Shown: in pieces, positions 1 through 9,430 of the stretch
How the letters are laid out: each line of letters begins with the position of its first letter
Position numbering within the stretch: position 1 is the stretch's first letter
From: Poritiphilus flavus
GTDB lineage: Bacteria > Bacteroidota > Bacteroidia > Flavobacteriales > Flavobacteriaceae
DNA length: 64,000 nt
Assembly (NCBI RefSeq): GCF_009901585.1
Contig: NZ_WXYO01000004.1
Coordinates: 248,001 to 312,000, forward strand
Direction: 5' to 3'
The notes under the pieces: model-generated
Told to the model about the DNA's origin: nothing
The model's input: the letters and a program-made list of their open reading frames with translations, nothing else
Databases searched by the model: none
Made by a program: the position numbers and the translations under genes

Positions 1-456
1 CTTCTGATCCCATGAAATGGCGTTCCTGCCGTTCACCTGGGCCCACCCTGTTATTCCCGGTCTTACCAAATGCCTTTTTTTCTGTCTTTCGTTGTAAAGG
101 GGCAGGTAGGATACCAGCAAGGGTCTGGGGCCTATCAGACTCATTTCACCCTTAAGTACATTGAACAACTGCGGAATTTCGTCCAGTGAAGTCTTTCTTA
201 CGAATTGTCCTATCCTTGTTAGTCGTTCTTCATCTGGCAAAAGCTCATTATCCGGTCCGCGTTCGTCCGTCATGGACTTGAATTTAGTGATCTTAAAGAT
301 CTTCTCGTTTTTTCCTGGCCTGGATTGGGAAAAAAGAATGCTGCCTTGCGCCAGGAGCAATAACAAACTTACCACTATCAGCACTGGGCTGAGTAGCAAT
401 AAAAGTACAGAAGATAAAACTATGTCCAGCAAGCGCTTAAAAAAACGGACGTACAT
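1..456 (-). CDS. PglC/WcaJ-type initiating phosphoglycosyl transferase (3' end cut by window)
   Basis: This family moves a sugar-1-phosphate from a UDP-sugar to undecaprenyl phosphate at the inner membrane, the first step of polysaccharide repeat assembly. Translating the minus strand from ATG at 456 gives 152 codons with no stop, so the C-terminus lies outside the window. A single N-terminal re-entrant membrane segment (about residues 12-35) follows [11 protein letters not shown]. The catalytic Asp-Glu pair is in [12 protein letters not shown] (D92-E93), followed by LIGPRP and then [17 protein letters not shown] near the cut. The short monotopic layout, with no large N-terminal membrane domain before the motif, matches PglC more than WcaJ. 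The PglE- and PglF-like genes at 25151-28211 would supply a PglC-type substrate. The exact sugar is inferred. It is the last gene of the leftward cluster seen here. Confidence 0.93.
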   Translation of the reverse strand, partial: MYVRFFKRLLDIVLSSVLLLLLSPVLIVVSLLLLLAQGSILFSQSRPGKNEKIFKITKFKSMTDERGPDNELLPDEERLTRIGQFVRKTSLDEIPQLFNVLKGEMSLIGPRPLLVSYLPLYNERQKKRHLVRPGITGWAQVNGRNAISWDQK

Positions 457-568
457 ATTTACTTACCCTTTACATTGCAAAATAAGACCATATTTTTGGA
501 TAGCCTCTCAATTAATGGACAAATGACACCCTAAAAAAGTTATAAGGTCCCCATTCATATCAGACCAG

Positions 569-1711
569 TTATATTTTGCTATTTATGATATCGATGAGCT
601 GCGCATTTACCAGATTAACATCGAACTTTTCTTTGGCCAACTTCCTGCTTGCCAGGCTCATGGCCTCAATTTTTTCCGGATTATCCAGGAAATAGCGCAT
701 AGCCTTGGTCAGGGGTTCCTGTTCGTTCGGCGGAATAAGAAATCCATTCTCTTCAGGGACCACGGTTTCCCGGCAACCGGGCTGGTCTGTGGTAATAATC
801 GGCATCCCGGTGGAAAGTGCCTCCAGGGCAGAGCGGGGTACCCCTTCCCGGTAAAAAGAAGGCAATACGAAGATATCCGCCCTGGAGATCAGTTGATCCA
901 CCTGGTTAGATTCGCCGTGATAAACAATAACCCCCTCACTGTTTAAAGTGTTTAGTAGCTCCAGGGAAATAGCGGAACTGTTATTGGGGGGAGGGGCTCC
1001 AACAATATGGAATTCGGCCTTTGGAAACTCCTTTTGGAGCTCTTTTCCTGCCTCGATAAACAAACCGACACCCTTTTCTCGTATAAGTCTTCCCACAATA
1101 ATAAAGCGAACAGGCTCTCCTTTGATCTTTTTGTTACTCCTAAAGGCAAAGCGATCCAGGTTGATGCCCGATCCCTGAACCACCTCAAGAGTCTGATTGG
1201 CAGTAACAATATTTTTGTCCAGGAAAAGCTGTAAATCGTCCTTATTCTGGAATACCACAGCACTATTATAGCGCAATGCCCTTCGATATAGAAACTCTGT
1301 AACCTTCTGCAATAGTTTTGATTTAAAAGAAACCTGGCTAAAGGTAAAACCCAGCCCGGTAATCAGAGAAACCACTGGGATGCGGTGCTTTTTGGCCGCC
1401 ATGGACCCATAAACTACCGGCTTGATGGTATAGGGGAAAAGCAGATCGATCTTGTGTTCTTTTAAAATGCCTTTCAGCTGCCTAATGGAGCCCAGGTCTT
1501 TAAGCGGATTCAGCCCGGTTCGCTCCAGATTGTAAGGGACAGGTATTCCTCCCAACTCATGAACCAGTTTTAAAGTGCGATCGTCAAAATCAGGAGCGGC
1601 GCAGTACACCTTGAAATTGTTTTCTAACAGGCTCTTTATCATATCACCCCGGAAATTGTACAGCGAATAGGAGGCGGAACAAAGAACGAGGATATTTTTT
1701 GGTTTTTCCAT
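569..1711 (-). CDS. GT4-family glycosyltransferase, PglA-like
   Basis: Predicted retaining glycosyltransferase (GT-B fold, CAZy GT4) that adds a sugar to the undecaprenyl-linked repeat unit on the cytoplasmic side. It has 380 residues, normal for the family. The N-terminal half carries ITGLGFTF in the acceptor region. The C-terminal donor domain starts near VRFIIVGRLIREKGV and contains the GT4 E-x7-E region in EGVPRSALEALSTGMP, then TDQPGCRE. The start SYSLYNFRG and the motif VVQGSGINLDRF resemble PglA-type enzymes that add the second sugar onto a lipid-linked bacillosamine, and it sits next to a PglC-like gene. Donor and linkage cannot be read from sequence. It lies 68 bp downstream of asnB and is probably in the same operon. 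Confidence 0.9.
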   Translation of the reverse strand: MEKPKNILVLCSASYSLYNFRGDMIKSLLENNFKVYCAAPDFDDRTLKLVHELGGIPVPYNLERTGLNPLKDLGSIRQLKGILKEHKIDLLFPYTIKPVVYGSMAAKKHRIPVVSLITGLGFTFSQVSFKSKLLQKVTEFLYRRALRYNSAVVFQNKDDLQLFLDKNIVTANQTLEVVQGSGINLDRFAFRSNKKIKGEPVRFIIVGRLIREKGVGLFIEAGKELQKEFPKAEFHIVGAPPPNNSSAISLELLNTLNSEGVIVYHGESNQVDQLISRADIFVLPSFYREGVPRSALEALSTGMPIITTDQPGCRETVVPEENGFLIPPNEQEPLTKAMRYFLDNPEKIEAMSLASRKLAKEKFDVNLVNAQLIDIINSKI

Positions 1712-1779
1712 TAGGGTCTTAGCAGGCGATTTGGAGTTTTCAGGTTGAATTTACAAAAATTAGAGTGCTTCCGGGGATT

Positions 1780-3678
1780 TTAGTTCAGATAGGTGTTCAC
1801 ATACCATTTCTGGAAGCAATAAATAGCCCAGACCGTAAAGGTATTGTCTCGTTTTCCGGACAAATGGTCCTTGACCATACTTTGTAAGTAATTGAGGTTG
1901 AATATGTTTTGTGCCTTCAGGAAATCCGTCTCTATATAGGATTCCATCTCTTTTTTCAGGCCGGAGCGCAACCAGTCTCCAACCGGCGACCCGAATCCCT
2001 GTTTACTTTTATCCAGGAAATTTTCAGGGAACTGGTCTCTGAACGCCTCTTTGAGTATATACTTTTTGTCCCAGCCTTTCATCAGATAATTTTCAGGAAG
2101 TCCATTGGTGTATTCCCATATCTTTTTGTTGAGGAAAGGAGCCCGGCATTCCAGGGAATTCATCATACTGGTCCGGTCTACCTTGGTTAACATTCCACCC
2201 TCCAGACTAATGATCTTATCAATAAAACGATAAGCCGTTAGGGAATTTGGCTTGTCAATTTTCAGTTTTTGTTTGTATTCCCTGTAAAGGTCTTCTATAT
2301 GCAGTTCCGGCCGGATAAGACTCTTTAGCTGGTTTTCGGAATTCGCCAGAGAAATGATATCCCAATAGTAGTTTCCCTCATAATTTACCGAATTCAACAT
2401 TTTCCTGATCTGAAATTTACGCCCTCGTTTATCGTCCTTATCCATCAAAAGAGGGTAGACCCTTTTCATAATGAAATTGTGGATGAATTTAGGCGTAATG
2501 GAGGTGTATCTCTTATTCAGTTTTCCAACATAGTATTTGTTGTAACCCCCGAAAATCTCATCGCCCCCATCACCGGTCAGTGCCACTTTAACGTGTTCGC
2601 TGGTTTTTTTGGAGACCAGGTAGTTAGGCAGGGAAGCGGTGTCTGAAAATGGCTCGTCGAAATTTAGAAGGATCTCGTGAATATTGTTTTTCAGGTCCTC
2701 TTCTCCTATGATAAACTCGTGATGTTTACTGTTAATCTGTTTGGCCACCAGGCGCGACTTATCTGTTTCGCTATAAGCCTGTTTCTTGAATCCTATAGAA
2801 AAAGTATTGATGCGTTCCTGGGTCATTTGAGACAGGCATAGAGAAACGATGGAAGAATCCACCCCGCCTGATAGAAATGTGCCTATAGGTACATCGGAGA
2901 TAGATCTGCTTTCCACGCTTTCGCGGACCAGGTCTTTTACTTTCTCCCGTGCGGTGGCAAAATCGTGCTTTTCATCTACTATATTGAATTCTTCTTCAAT
3001 GGGGGAGATCTCAAAACTATGCGTTTTCAGGTCGTATACCAGGCAGTGGTTAGCTTCTAATTTAAAGACATTGTCGTAAATAGTATAGGGTGCCGGAATA
3101 TATGTTGACCGCAGGAAGTGGTTCAGTCCTTTGTCCGAGATCCCAGGTCTCTCATCCATGAGCAAGCGAAGGGACTTAAGTTCAGATCCCCAGATGAATT
3201 TATCTCCCTGTTGCGTATAGTAAAGCGGTTTCTCCCCGAAAAAGTCCCGCGCTATGACAATTCTGTCTTTCTTTTTGTCATAGATGTTGAAACCGTACAT
3301 CCCATCCAGTTTGCTGAAAGCCTTTTCGCCGTGGCGTTCGTAAAGTTTCAGGATTACCTCCGTATCACTATGGGTCGCGAAAGTGACTCCCTCTTGCGCA
3401 AGTTCATGCCTTAGTATGGGATAATTGTAGATCTCTCCGTTAAATAGAATAAGCATCTCACGGTCGTCCGTAAAGATGGGTTGTTTTCCAGTGCTGAGGT
3501 CAATAATGGATAAGCGGCGCATGCCCAATGCCAGTGAGAATCCCTCCTGAACATCTGTGTAAACACCGTCCTCGTCCGGACCACGATGAAAGATGATATC
3601 ATTCATCTCCCCGATCTTCGTCGCGAGGGTCTCTTTACTTAATTGTCCTTTCGATATAAATCCATTGATTCCGCACAT
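1780..3678 (-). CDS. asnB: Asparagine synthase-type glutamine amidotransferase (AsnB family)
   Basis: The family uses glutamine-derived ammonia and ATP to amidate a carboxyl group. The classic product is asparagine. Homologues inside O-antigen and capsule loci amidate uronic acids. The protein starts MCGINGF, so Cys2, exposed after Met removal, is the N-terminal nucleophile. The Ntn glutaminase domain spans about 1-200. The synthetase domain has the PP-loop FLSGGVDSSIV (about 266-276) and GDGGDEIFGGYNKY. At 632 residues it is full length for bacterial AsnB. It sits between two GT4 genes, 12 bp from the upstream gene, in a cluster that also encodes a UDP-HexNAc 6-dehydrogenase. This suggests the substrate is a HexNAc-uronic acid, but a housekeeping role cannot be excluded. 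Confidence 0.93.
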   Translation of the reverse strand: MCGINGFISKGQLSKETLATKIGEMNDIIFHRGPDEDGVYTDVQEGFSLALGMRRLSIIDLSTGKQPIFTDDREMLILFNGEIYNYPILRHELAQEGVTFATHSDTEVILKLYERHGEKAFSKLDGMYGFNIYDKKKDRIVIARDFFGEKPLYYTQQGDKFIWGSELKSLRLLMDERPGISDKGLNHFLRSTYIPAPYTIYDNVFKLEANHCLVYDLKTHSFEISPIEEEFNIVDEKHDFATAREKVKDLVRESVESRSISDVPIGTFLSGGVDSSIVSLCLSQMTQERINTFSIGFKKQAYSETDKSRLVAKQINSKHHEFIIGEEDLKNNIHEILLNFDEPFSDTASLPNYLVSKKTSEHVKVALTGDGGDEIFGGYNKYYVGKLNKRYTSITPKFIHNFIMKRVYPLLMDKDDKRGRKFQIRKMLNSVNYEGNYYWDIISLANSENQLKSLIRPELHIEDLYREYKQKLKIDKPNSLTAYRFIDKIISLEGGMLTKVDRTSMMNSLECRAPFLNKKIWEYTNGLPENYLMKGWDKKYILKEAFRDQFPENFLDKSKQGFGSPVGDWLRSGLKKEMESYIETDFLKAQNIFNLNYLQSMVKDHLSGKRDNTFTVWAIYCFQKWYVNTYLN

Positions 3679-3689
3679 AGCAGTAATGA

Positions 3690-4841
3690 TTAGGAAATAA
3701 TAAAGTTCTTAAACTGATCGTAAACCGTGCCCAACTCAAACTCGGCGGCCTTTGCTGACGCTCGTGCTCCAAATTTCACCCGCTCCCCGGGATGCTCTTT
3801 AAAGTATAACAATGCTTTATGCAGCCCCAGATGATCCCCGTTGTTGATCAATAAGCCATTTTTACCTTTATAGAAACTGCCCTTTTCGATAAATATTTCA
3901 TCCGCGGAACCATTTAATAACTCCAATGGCCCGGAAAGGCAGTTGGTCGATATGCAGGGCAGTCCAACGGCCATGGCTTCAAGCAAAGCGTTCGGGAAGC
4001 CTTCGGTATTGGATGACAATACAAAGCAGTTGTATTGGACCAGGCGTTCCGATACTTTTTTTACCCTTCCTTTAAGAAATACTGAATCCCCAAGGCCTTT
4101 TTCAGCGATGAGTTCTTCAAGTTGACTTCTAAGCGGTCCGTTCCCGTAAATATCCAGTTCCAAGCCTTCTGCGGCTTCTGCTATGGCCTTAATGATGATA
4201 GCCTGGTTCTTTCGTTCGTTTAAGGTGCCTGCCGTAACCGTTCTAAGCTTATCCGTAGCAATTCCAAGGCTATCCGGAGCCACCTGACTTTCAGGCATTT
4301 CAATCGGATTGTAAATCACCTCCATAGGGATCTTTACCCGAAAATTATCCGCAAGGTCCTGATTAATATATATGGAATTGGAGAACAGCCTGGTATTCCT
4401 GTTGTAGAGCAGGGGATAGAAGATCTTGGAAATGTAATAAGAAAGCCTGCTGGTTGTATTATCCGAAGGATAGCCTCTTTCGCTTACGATGGTCTTAAGT
4501 TTTGAAAACCGCATTGCGGCAAGGCTATTGAGAAAATTCGGAAAGGCCAAAAACGAAATGGCAATGTCAATTTCACGGGATCTGATGACTTTGAAATACT
4601 TCCTGAGAAAAAGAATGCTATCGCCTAACTGCTTAAAAAAAGAGGCTTGCTTTTCCTCCGTTTTTTTTGACAGAATTTCTATGTCGACACCTTCTGGGAT
4701 GTCAAAGTGAATGTGGTCGTACATCAGGATAAGGGTCACTTCAAAATCGTCTACCAGTTTTTTGAGCAAAAGGCTGATCACTTTTTCCGCCCCTCCGCTG
4801 GTCATACTGATATTTAAAACCGATATCTTTTGTTTGGCCAC
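3690..4841 (-). CDS. GT4-family glycosyltransferase
   Basis: Cytoplasmic-face GT-B glycosyltransferase of 383 residues for repeat-unit assembly. The N-terminus VLNISMTSGGAEKVISLLLK is the typical GT4 nucleotide-binding start, with a Gly-Gly-Ala-Glu loop. ERGYPSDN lies mid-N-domain. The donor half carries GTLNERKNQ, the glycine-rich LDIYGNGPLRSQLEELI and the E-x7-E segment NTEGFPNALLEAMAVGLP. Similar proteins transfer GalNAc, glucose or related sugars, and the donor cannot be assigned here. It lies 76 bp downstream of the ATP-grasp gene and 12 bp upstream of asnB, consistent with one transcript. Confidence 0.9.
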   Translation of the reverse strand: MAKQKISVLNISMTSGGAEKVISLLLKKLVDDFEVTLILMYDHIHFDIPEGVDIEILSKKTEEKQASFFKQLGDSILFLRKYFKVIRSREIDIAISFLAFPNFLNSLAAMRFSKLKTIVSERGYPSDNTTSRLSYYISKIFYPLLYNRNTRLFSNSIYINQDLADNFRVKIPMEVIYNPIEMPESQVAPDSLGIATDKLRTVTAGTLNERKNQAIIIKAIAEAAEGLELDIYGNGPLRSQLEELIAEKGLGDSVFLKGRVKKVSERLVQYNCFVLSSNTEGFPNALLEAMAVGLPCISTNCLSGPLELLNGSADEIFIEKGSFYKGKNGLLINNGDHLGLHKALLYFKEHPGERVKFGARASAKAAEFELGTVYDQFKNFIIS

Positions 4842-4917
4842 TGTTTGCTAAAATTTCTTTCTCAATTGGCCCCGGAAGTGTTGCGGGTCCCCGAGGACCA
4901 TTGTATTTTTTGTTGGA

Positions 4918-5820
4918 TTAAAGGGGTAGGGTAAGGAGTTTTCCCAATTCCGCATCCCATTTGTCCGGGACGAATTTTCCCATTCCGGACTCGGGATGGA
5001 AGGTAATCTCCCCAAAATAGACCTTATCCCCAATATTGTAAAAATCAACCCGTACAAACACAAAATCCTGAGCGACAATCTCCGCCAATCTTATCATTTC
5101 GTCCAGCTTCTGGGGTTTCTTCAGCTGTCTGCCATTTTCATAGAGGTATTTAAAGTCGAGCAGGTTCCACTCCGTATCGTACATATTGCGTTTGTGGACC
5201 GTATCCCTGTCAAGATCCAGTTGGATGTACTTTACCTTTCCGTGAAAGCAAAATAATTTGTAATCTGGCGGAACTCCACCATCTTCACCCTTTAGCAGAT
5301 TCTCAGCCACAATGCAAGGCCGGATATTCTTGTATTGCCATTCTCCACTACCGTAGAAATAGTTTGTTTTTAGTTTTTTGGCGAAATCCTGCTGTAATTC
5401 CTCCCAATTTATCTTGGATTTATCCCGCACGATTACTCCACCGGAACTGTCGTGGTTTGTTTTGATGATAAAGGGGTGGTCCGGGAAATTCTCGGGGCGC
5501 AAATCTTTTGCATCGTAGGATTGAAAGACCATGGGAATAAGGTATTCCTCCCCGAGTTTTTCCGCCACATATTCGCGTACCCTGAATTTGTCCGCACATT
5601 GGGTATGCAAAGGGGTCCTGTCATTCAGCTTAAGCCACATCATCTTTTCGTTGAAAGTTTTTGGAGAATCTAGATTCAAGGAGTACCCCAGTCGGCGTTT
5701 GAAAGTCCTTTTGGCCAGGGTTTTCTCCGGAAGCAGGTGGTCTCTGAAATAGATGTAGGGCCAAAGCAGCACTTTGCCCAGCCAGGTATTCCGATATAAA
5801 TTCTTAAAAAAATCTCTCAT
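4918..5820 (-). CDS. TupA-like ATP-grasp protein
   Basis: Protein of 300 residues matching the TupA-like ATP-grasp family. ATP-grasp enzymes join a carboxylate to an amine through an acyl phosphate. TupA itself is needed for teichuronopeptide, a uronic acid/polyglutamate polymer. Family signs are LNLDSPKTFNEKMMWLKLND near the N-terminus, then ADKFRVREYV, the nucleotide-binding stretch PFIIKTNHDSSGG, and the C-terminal FVRVDFYNIGDKVYFGEITF with acidic metal ligands. The end GKFVPDKWDAELG is also typical. Such genes are common in capsule loci and often mislabelled glycosyltransferases. In this cluster, which makes several uronic acids, a role in attaching an amino acid to a sugar carboxyl is plausible but inferred. 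Confidence 0.85.
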   Translation of the reverse strand: MRDFFKNLYRNTWLGKVLLWPYIYFRDHLLPEKTLAKRTFKRRLGYSLNLDSPKTFNEKMMWLKLNDRTPLHTQCADKFRVREYVAEKLGEEYLIPMVFQSYDAKDLRPENFPDHPFIIKTNHDSSGGVIVRDKSKINWEELQQDFAKKLKTNYFYGSGEWQYKNIRPCIVAENLLKGEDGGVPPDYKLFCFHGKVKYIQLDLDRDTVHKRNMYDTEWNLLDFKYLYENGRQLKKPQKLDEMIRLAEIVAQDFVFVRVDFYNIGDKVYFGEITFHPESGMGKFVPDKWDAELGKLLTLPL

Positions 5821-5907
5821 CTAAGTAAGCATTTCAGGGGACATTATCAGTTACCAGAAGCTTAAGAGGAAGTTTTCTTCTTAGCCTTCGGCAAACCAAT
5901 GCTGTTT

Positions 5908-7122
5908 TTAGTTTTCCGAAGCCGCGAACAAAAAGTTTTTCAGGGCCTCCCCATAACGTTTATAGTAGAAGTGATCTTCCGAGGTTTTGTGGGCCATGGC
6001 AACCACTTCTTCATAAAAATCCTTATAATTTTCGATGATGTAGACCAACTTTTCCAACATAGCTTCGTCATTATCCGGGGGAACGATGAATCCGTTGATC
6101 TTATCTTTGATGAATTTGCCGTTGTCGCTGACATCAGTTACGAGAACGGGTTTTTTGTGATTCAGATAGTCCGACAGTTTAGTTGAAAAACCGTATTTGT
6201 TCTGAAGCGTGAACCCTCTTGGGATAACCAGCAGTTCCTGCTGTTTCAAAAATGATGATAGCGCTTCTTTATGCAGATAACCGCAAAAATTCACCGAGCT
6301 ATCTATTTCCAGATCTTTTAATAAGCGATTGAAAATATAATCTTCCTGGTCTTTCTTCACCTGCCCGCATAGATTAAACTGCAGCTCAAATCCCTTTTTC
6401 TTCAGCTGTGAAATAACCTCGAAAAAATTCTGCAGCCGTTCCTTTTCCAGGTGAATACTTCCGGAAAACCCGATGTTAAAGACCTCTGGATTGGCATAAG
6501 TGCCTTCCTCTACCTCCAATGGTGTATAAGGGTCTGTAAGAATCGGGATCCTCACTGTATTTTTGTTGAACCTGCTTCCGTATTTCTGAATTTCAGTAGA
6601 AATGCATATCAGGCCGTTATACAGAGGGAGTAGTAGTTCCATACAGCTAAACACCGTCCTGTAGATAATTCTTTTCAGGCTGTAAACCGGTTTCCTTATG
6701 GACAATGGGTTGTGAAAACTCGCAGTATATTTTCTTACCTCGTTGTATTCCGTAAAGACCCGTTGCCGTTTGATCAGTTTTAAATAGAGAATAGCGATGA
6801 TCTCGAGTGCAATACGGTGGGAGGGGTAAAAGATGAATGCCCTGGAGTCTCCTTTGAGCTTTGAGAATCTGAATAACCTCCTCAGGAACTTTATTGAAGC
6901 CCAAACACCATAAGACTGAAGCTTGTTGTCCTTTGGTTTAAAGACATTCGGACTGACCTCTTCAAAGAAATCATCATTCAGTTCTCCGGAGGTACAACTT
7001 ACCAGATACACTTTGGTATCCTGGTCCGCCACCGCCCCGGCATAATATCGCATACGGGTGGAGCCCACATTTTTAAGGGCGAAATCATAATTGCTGTAAA
7101 CGAATAAGGCCCTCTTACTCAT
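5908..7122 (-). CDS. GT4-like glycosyltransferase
   Basis: GT-B glycosyltransferase of 404 residues. The N-terminus MSKRALFVYSNYDF leads into an acceptor domain with a hydrophobic, basic stretch near 125-185 that could rest on the membrane. The C-terminal half has FNIGFSGSIHLEKERLQNFF, VNFCGYLHKEALSSFLKQ, then VTDVSDNGKFIKDKINGFIV. The last part is the usual GT4 donor-site loop, although the EX7E motif is weaker than in the other two GT4 proteins of the cluster. It overlaps the end of the upstream epimerase gene by 8 bp, which suggests translational coupling. The donor is unknown. It could be the enzyme using the UDP-FucNAc-type sugar made by the four genes just upstream, but that rests on position only. 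Confidence 0.82.
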   Translation of the reverse strand: MSKRALFVYSNYDFALKNVGSTRMRYYAGAVADQDTKVYLVSCTSGELNDDFFEEVSPNVFKPKDNKLQSYGVWASIKFLRRLFRFSKLKGDSRAFIFYPSHRIALEIIAILYLKLIKRQRVFTEYNEVRKYTASFHNPLSIRKPVYSLKRIIYRTVFSCMELLLPLYNGLICISTEIQKYGSRFNKNTVRIPILTDPYTPLEVEEGTYANPEVFNIGFSGSIHLEKERLQNFFEVISQLKKKGFELQFNLCGQVKKDQEDYIFNRLLKDLEIDSSVNFCGYLHKEALSSFLKQQELLVIPRGFTLQNKYGFSTKLSDYLNHKKPVLVTDVSDNGKFIKDKINGFIVPPDNDEAMLEKLVYIIENYKDFYEEVVAMAHKTSEDHFYYKRYGEALKNFLFAASEN

Positions 7123-8263
7123 CCGCGTCCGTTTTAGACCACACCACTCTGTTGACGTAGTCTACATATGAGATAATTATACGAACCACTTTTTCACTTA
7201 CATTGGGCATGCTGTAGTCCGCGACTTCCCTGAAATTCCTCTCAGGATTTCTTTCCTGCACTTCCAGGGCCACCAGGGCTTGTAAAATCCGTTCCGGATG
7301 TAATCCTACCATCATTACGGATGCCTCTTCCATAGCTTCAGGACGTTCGTGTGCCTCGCGAATGTTCAAGGCCCTGAAATTCAGAATAGAAGATTCTTCT
7401 GAAATAGTCCCGCTATCGGATAGGACTGCAAAGGAATTGTACTGTAGCGCATTGTAATCCGAAAAACCAAGGGGTTTAAGAAACTGAATGTTCTTATGCG
7501 CCTTAACCTGCTTTGCCTCCAGCATATTCCTAGTCCTGGGGTGGGTAGAGACAATGACGGGGTAGTCATATTTCTCGGCTATTTGATTCAGCGAACTGAT
7601 CAAGCCGTTAAAATTCTTCGGATTGCTGATATTTTCTTCCCGGTGGGAGGAAACCACGAAGTATTTATTCTTCTCCAGCCTCAGTTTTTCAAGCACATTG
7701 GAAGCTTCTATCTTATCCCTGAATTTACCGAGTACCTCGTACATCGGGCTACCGGTCTTTATAACGCGATCTGGCGGGAGTCCCTCTCTTAAAAGGTATT
7801 CCCGGGCAATGTCGCTATAGGTAAGGTTAATGTCCGCAACGTGATCCACGATCTTCCGGTTAGTCTCTTCCGGAACCCTTTGATCAAAACATCGATTCCC
7901 GGCCTCCATATGGAAAACAGGGATCTTACGTTTCTTAGCCGGGATAGCGCAAAGGCAGGAATTGGTGTCTCCCAGCACCAAAAAAGCGTCAGGCGCGATC
8001 TCTTCCAGGATGGGGTCAATCGCTACCAGGATCTTCCCTACGGTTTCTGCTGCGTTCTTTCCTGCGGCATTGAGAAAGTGATCCGGCTTACGTATTCCGA
8101 GGTCCTCAAAAAAGATCTCGTTCAATTCGTAGTCGTAGTTCTGGCCGGTATGTACCAAAGTATGTTCTATAGCCTGGTTGGCATCCAGCGCCTGCATAAC
8201 ACAGGACAGGCGGATTATCTCAGGGCGTGTTCCAACTACAGTGATTACTTTAAGTTTTTTCAA
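7115..8263 (-). CDS. capG: UDP-N-acetyl sugar 2-epimerase, CapG/FnlC/WecB type
   Basis: Non-hydrolysing UDP-HexNAc 2-epimerase family, 382 residues, GT-B-like fold, cytoplasmic. Visible landmarks are VVGTRPEIIRL at the start, HTGQNYDYELNEIFFEDL, GDTNSCL, FHMEAGNRCFDQRVPEETNR, SSHREENI and the uridine-site loop SDSGTISEESSIL. The gene follows capE, a cupin gene and capF in order. In the Staphylococcus aureus CapE-CapF-CapG pathway the 2-epimerase makes the last step to UDP-N-acetyl-L-fucosamine, so that role is preferred over UDP-ManNAc formation by a WecB enzyme. It lies 23 bp after capF and overlaps the next glycosyltransferase gene. Confidence 0.9.
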   Translation of the reverse strand: MKKLKVITVVGTRPEIIRLSCVMQALDANQAIEHTLVHTGQNYDYELNEIFFEDLGIRKPDHFLNAAGKNAAETVGKILVAIDPILEEIAPDAFLVLGDTNSCLCAIPAKKRKIPVFHMEAGNRCFDQRVPEETNRKIVDHVADINLTYSDIAREYLLREGLPPDRVIKTGSPMYEVLGKFRDKIEASNVLEKLRLEKNKYFVVSSHREENISNPKNFNGLISSLNQIAEKYDYPVIVSTHPRTRNMLEAKQVKAHKNIQFLKPLGFSDYNALQYNSFAVLSDSGTISEESSILNFRALNIREAHERPEAMEEASVMMVGLHPERILQALVALEVQERNPERNFREVADYSMPNVSEKVVRIIISYVDYVNRVVWSKTDADE

Positions 8264-8286
8264 AGTGGGTTGTTTTAGCTTCTATA

Positions 8287-9417
8287 TTAAACGTCTTCAA
8301 AATAGGTGTCGGCATCCTCAGGATTATAGGGCTCGTTGATCCAAAATAAGGTAATCAGTTCCTCCTCGCCGATATTTTTAATGTTATGGGTGTGCCATAT
8401 GGGCATGTCTACATAGGCAGGTTCATTTCCATCCAGATAGTAATCCACCGTATGGTCCGTGCCAATCCGTCTTAATTGTATCAGTGCCTTTCCCTGGATC
8501 ACCGCGAAGCGCTCCGCTTTTCGGGTATGAAAGTGATTCCCCCTGGTAATCCCCGGTACCGTTGTGGAAAAGGAGAACTGCCCGCTGGTCTGAGCCCGGG
8601 TTATCTCTACAAAACTTCCACGGTTGTCCGTGTGCTTGGTAAACTTTACAGGGTAGTGATCTTCAGGGATATAACATCTGAAGGTATTGAACAGGGCTTT
8701 CTGAAAGGGCTCTTCCAAATTAGGGAAAATCCCGTTTTCCATATAGTCCTTTTGAAATGCTTTCAGCAGCACGAGTATTTCCGACACTTTCTTGTTATGC
8801 CTGGGTGCAATATCCACGGCAAAACTGTTCTTGCCTATCTCCCCGGCCTCCGCTTTTCCTTCAATGGTATCGAGAAATACCTGTACTAGTTCATTGATAT
8901 AGATCAGCCCAACTTCACCGTCCTTTATAATGGTAGGCTCTTCGTAACGGGCGATCTTATGGCAGAAGGTGGCCACTACAGAGTTGTAATTAGGTCTGCC
9001 GAAAGGCCCAAAAACATTGGGGATGGTTAAGGAACTGAATTTTCCATTACCAGCGGCAGCCCATTCCATAAACTTTTCTTTGCCTTCTTTTTTTGATCTT
9101 CCGTAGAGATTGTCACGAATTTCCTGGGAAGAAGAGGAAAAGATAATATGTGGCGAGGATTGGCTATCCACACAGGCCGTGATCAGTTTGGTAACCAATG
9201 CAAGATTGGTTTCGTAGATCACCTGCTGGTCTTCGTGCCGGTTCATGGCCGCCAGGTGTACAATAGCGTCGCATTCGGAAACAAATTCCTGCAGTTTCAG
9301 GGGATCCTCAAAATAGGAGCGCTCAAAAGGGATAAGTGTTATGGATTCTTTAAGTGATAAAGTGGTATACAAATGGTAACCCATAAAACCCGCCTGGCCG
9401 GTAATCCCTATTTTCAT
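8287..9417 (-). CDS. capF: CapF-like bifunctional reductase with C-terminal cupin
   Basis: Two-domain enzyme of 376 residues. Residues 1-250 form a short-chain dehydrogenase starting MKIGITGQAGFMGYHL (NAD(P)-binding Gly-x2-Gly-x2-Gly). Residues 265-376 form a cupin with GNHFHTRKAERFAVIQG and MPIWHTHNIKNI, whose histidines would bind a metal. In S. aureus CapF the cupin epimerises C3 of the 4-keto sugar made by CapE and the reductase domain then reduces C4, giving UDP-6-deoxy-L-TalNAc for CapG. Both domains look intact. The gene sits 23 bp upstream of capG and 13 bp after a second, separate cupin gene, which is not part of the S. aureus trio. Confidence 0.92.
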   Translation of the reverse strand: MKIGITGQAGFMGYHLYTTLSLKESITLIPFERSYFEDPLKLQEFVSECDAIVHLAAMNRHEDQQVIYETNLALVTKLITACVDSQSSPHIIFSSSSQEIRDNLYGRSKKEGKEKFMEWAAAGNGKFSSLTIPNVFGPFGRPNYNSVVATFCHKIARYEEPTIIKDGEVGLIYINELVQVFLDTIEGKAEAGEIGKNSFAVDIAPRHNKKVSEILVLLKAFQKDYMENGIFPNLEEPFQKALFNTFRCYIPEDHYPVKFTKHTDNRGSFVEITRAQTSGQFSFSTTVPGITRGNHFHTRKAERFAVIQGKALIQLRRIGTDHTVDYYLDGNEPAYVDMPIWHTHNIKNIGEEELITLFWINEPYNPEDADTYFEDV

Positions 9418-9430
9418 TTTATAGTTATTT